A stretch of DNA of 64,000 bases from Ahaetulla prasina (lineage: Eukaryota; Chordata; Lepidosauria; Squamata; Colubridae). The stretch lies in contig NC_080540.1 in assembly GCF_028640845.1 (NCBI RefSeq), forward strand, positions 159,548,438 through 159,612,437, read 5' to 3'. The translations under genes were made by a program, and so were the position numbers. Below, piece after piece: positions 63,212 to 64,000 of the stretch (the stretch's first letter is position 1; the number at the start of each line of letters is the position of its first letter). The notes below the pieces were generated by a model that made no database searches, was not told the origin of the DNA, and saw only the letters and a program-made list of their open reading frames with translations.

Positions 63212-63833
63212 TGGTAGTCCTCGATTTACAACAGTGCATTTAGTGACCATTCAAAATTACAAAGGCACTGAAAAAAGTGACATGACCATTTTTCATACTT
63301 TCAACCATTGTAGCATCCCGCACGGTCAAGTCATCAAAATTCGGATGCTTGGCAAATGACTCATATTTAGGATTGCTGCAGTGTTTTCAGGGTCATGCGA
63401 TCACCTTTTTTTTTTTTTTTGTTTACATTTATACCCCGCCCTTCTCCAAAGACTCAGGGCGGCTTACAATGTATAAGGCAATAGTCTCATTCTATTTGTA
63501 TATTTTTTTACAAAGTCAACTTATTGCCCCCCCAACAATCTGGGTCCTCATTTTACCTACCTTATAAAGGGTGGAAGGCTGAGTCAACCTTGGGCCGGGC
63601 TCGAACCTGCAGTAATTGCAGGCTCTGTGTTCTAATAACAGGCTTCTCTACTGCCTGAGCTATCCCGGCCCCTTTTACAACCTTCTGACAAGGAAAAGTC
63701 GATGGGAAAGCCAGATTCTCTTAACAATTGTGGCAAGAAAAGTCATAAAATGGGGCAAAATTCACTTAATAATTGTTTTGCTTTACACCGGAAATTTTGG
63801 GCTCAAAATGTAGTTGTAAGTCGAGGATACCTG
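63212..63833 (+). mobile_element. Family B MITE with SINE inside
   Basis: GGTAGTCCTCGATTTACAAC and GTTGTAAGTCGAGGATACC are its ends. The SINE at 63408-63672 interrupts it. Confidence 0.75.
63408..63672 (-). mobile_element. tRNA-derived SINE with L2-type tail, antisense
   Basis: On the minus strand it begins GGCCGGGATAGCTCAGGCAG (box A), then GCAGGTTCGAGCCCGGCCC (box B). It continues through TGAGTCAGCCTTCCACCC and ends GCCGCCCTGAGTCTTTGGAG then AAGGGCGGGGTATAAAT and a poly-A-like run. The tail matches the L2 ends at 1.87, 18.0 and 49.5 kb. Confidence 0.85.
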
Positions 63834-64000
63834 TAAAGCACATTCTTGGAATCACTGCCAAATCTGTCCCTTGACTTGGCCTACCTTGAAGGGCTGACAC
63901 GTCAAGTAAATGACAATTTGCCATTGAAAAAGAGAGGTTAGTTTATTATTTCCCTGGAGACACCAGAATTATCAACTTTTCTTATCAAGCAAAGTGTAAT

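Noticed and set aside
63590..63672. A tRNA gene on the minus strand
   Set aside because: The box A and box B sequences are followed by a SINE body with an L2-type tail.

Overview
The window is nuclear DNA from a squamate reptile, almost certainly a snake. The evidence is the repeat content: CR1-L3 LINE ends that run into (AATAG)n microsatellites, Sauria SINEs with CCTTTA tails, L2-type LINE ends, a SPIN-like hAT element, dozens of short hAT copies and a Tc1 relic. Three host genes are recognisable: BIN2 (+ strand, 5' exons outside the window), SMAGP (+ strand, complete) and DAZAP2 (- strand, complete). From memory, the same order and relative orientation occur on human 12q13, read here in the opposite direction. 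POU6F1, the next human neighbour, is not recognised.

Layout. 1-23,045: 3' half of BIN2, in five visible coding exons. They carry the last BAR-domain segment, a long acidic linker and, unexpectedly, three short exons encoding a degenerate SH3-type domain. The BIN2 introns are filled with mobile DNA, including a 5'-truncated L1 with perfect target-site duplications and a nest of SINE > LTR > L2. 23,045-34,500: intergenic, mostly old repeats and unique AT-rich DNA. 34,527-41,133: SMAGP, three coding exons giving a 95-residue single-pass membrane protein. 41,150-42,500: short gap between convergent genes. 42,540-48,351: DAZAP2, four coding exons giving a 168-residue protein, with a GC-type splice donor after exon 1 and a GC-rich start region carrying CRE motifs. 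48,700-64,000: no recognised host gene; one weak candidate exon (54,331-54,433) and many transposable elements.

The most informative observations are: (1) BIN2 keeps an amphiphysin-type C-terminal SH3 that has lost most ligand-binding aromatic residues; (2) the BIN2 linker contains a helix resembling PKA-RII anchoring helices; (3) one hAT-type short element family has about 15 copies in 64 kb, most with readable 8-bp target duplications and an internal minisatellite of varying copy number; (4) an L1 contains a 1.49-kb direct duplication that is either recent or an assembly artefact; (5) several elements are nested and can be ordered in time. All calls come from reading the sequence by eye. 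No database search was run, and homologue comparisons are from memory.
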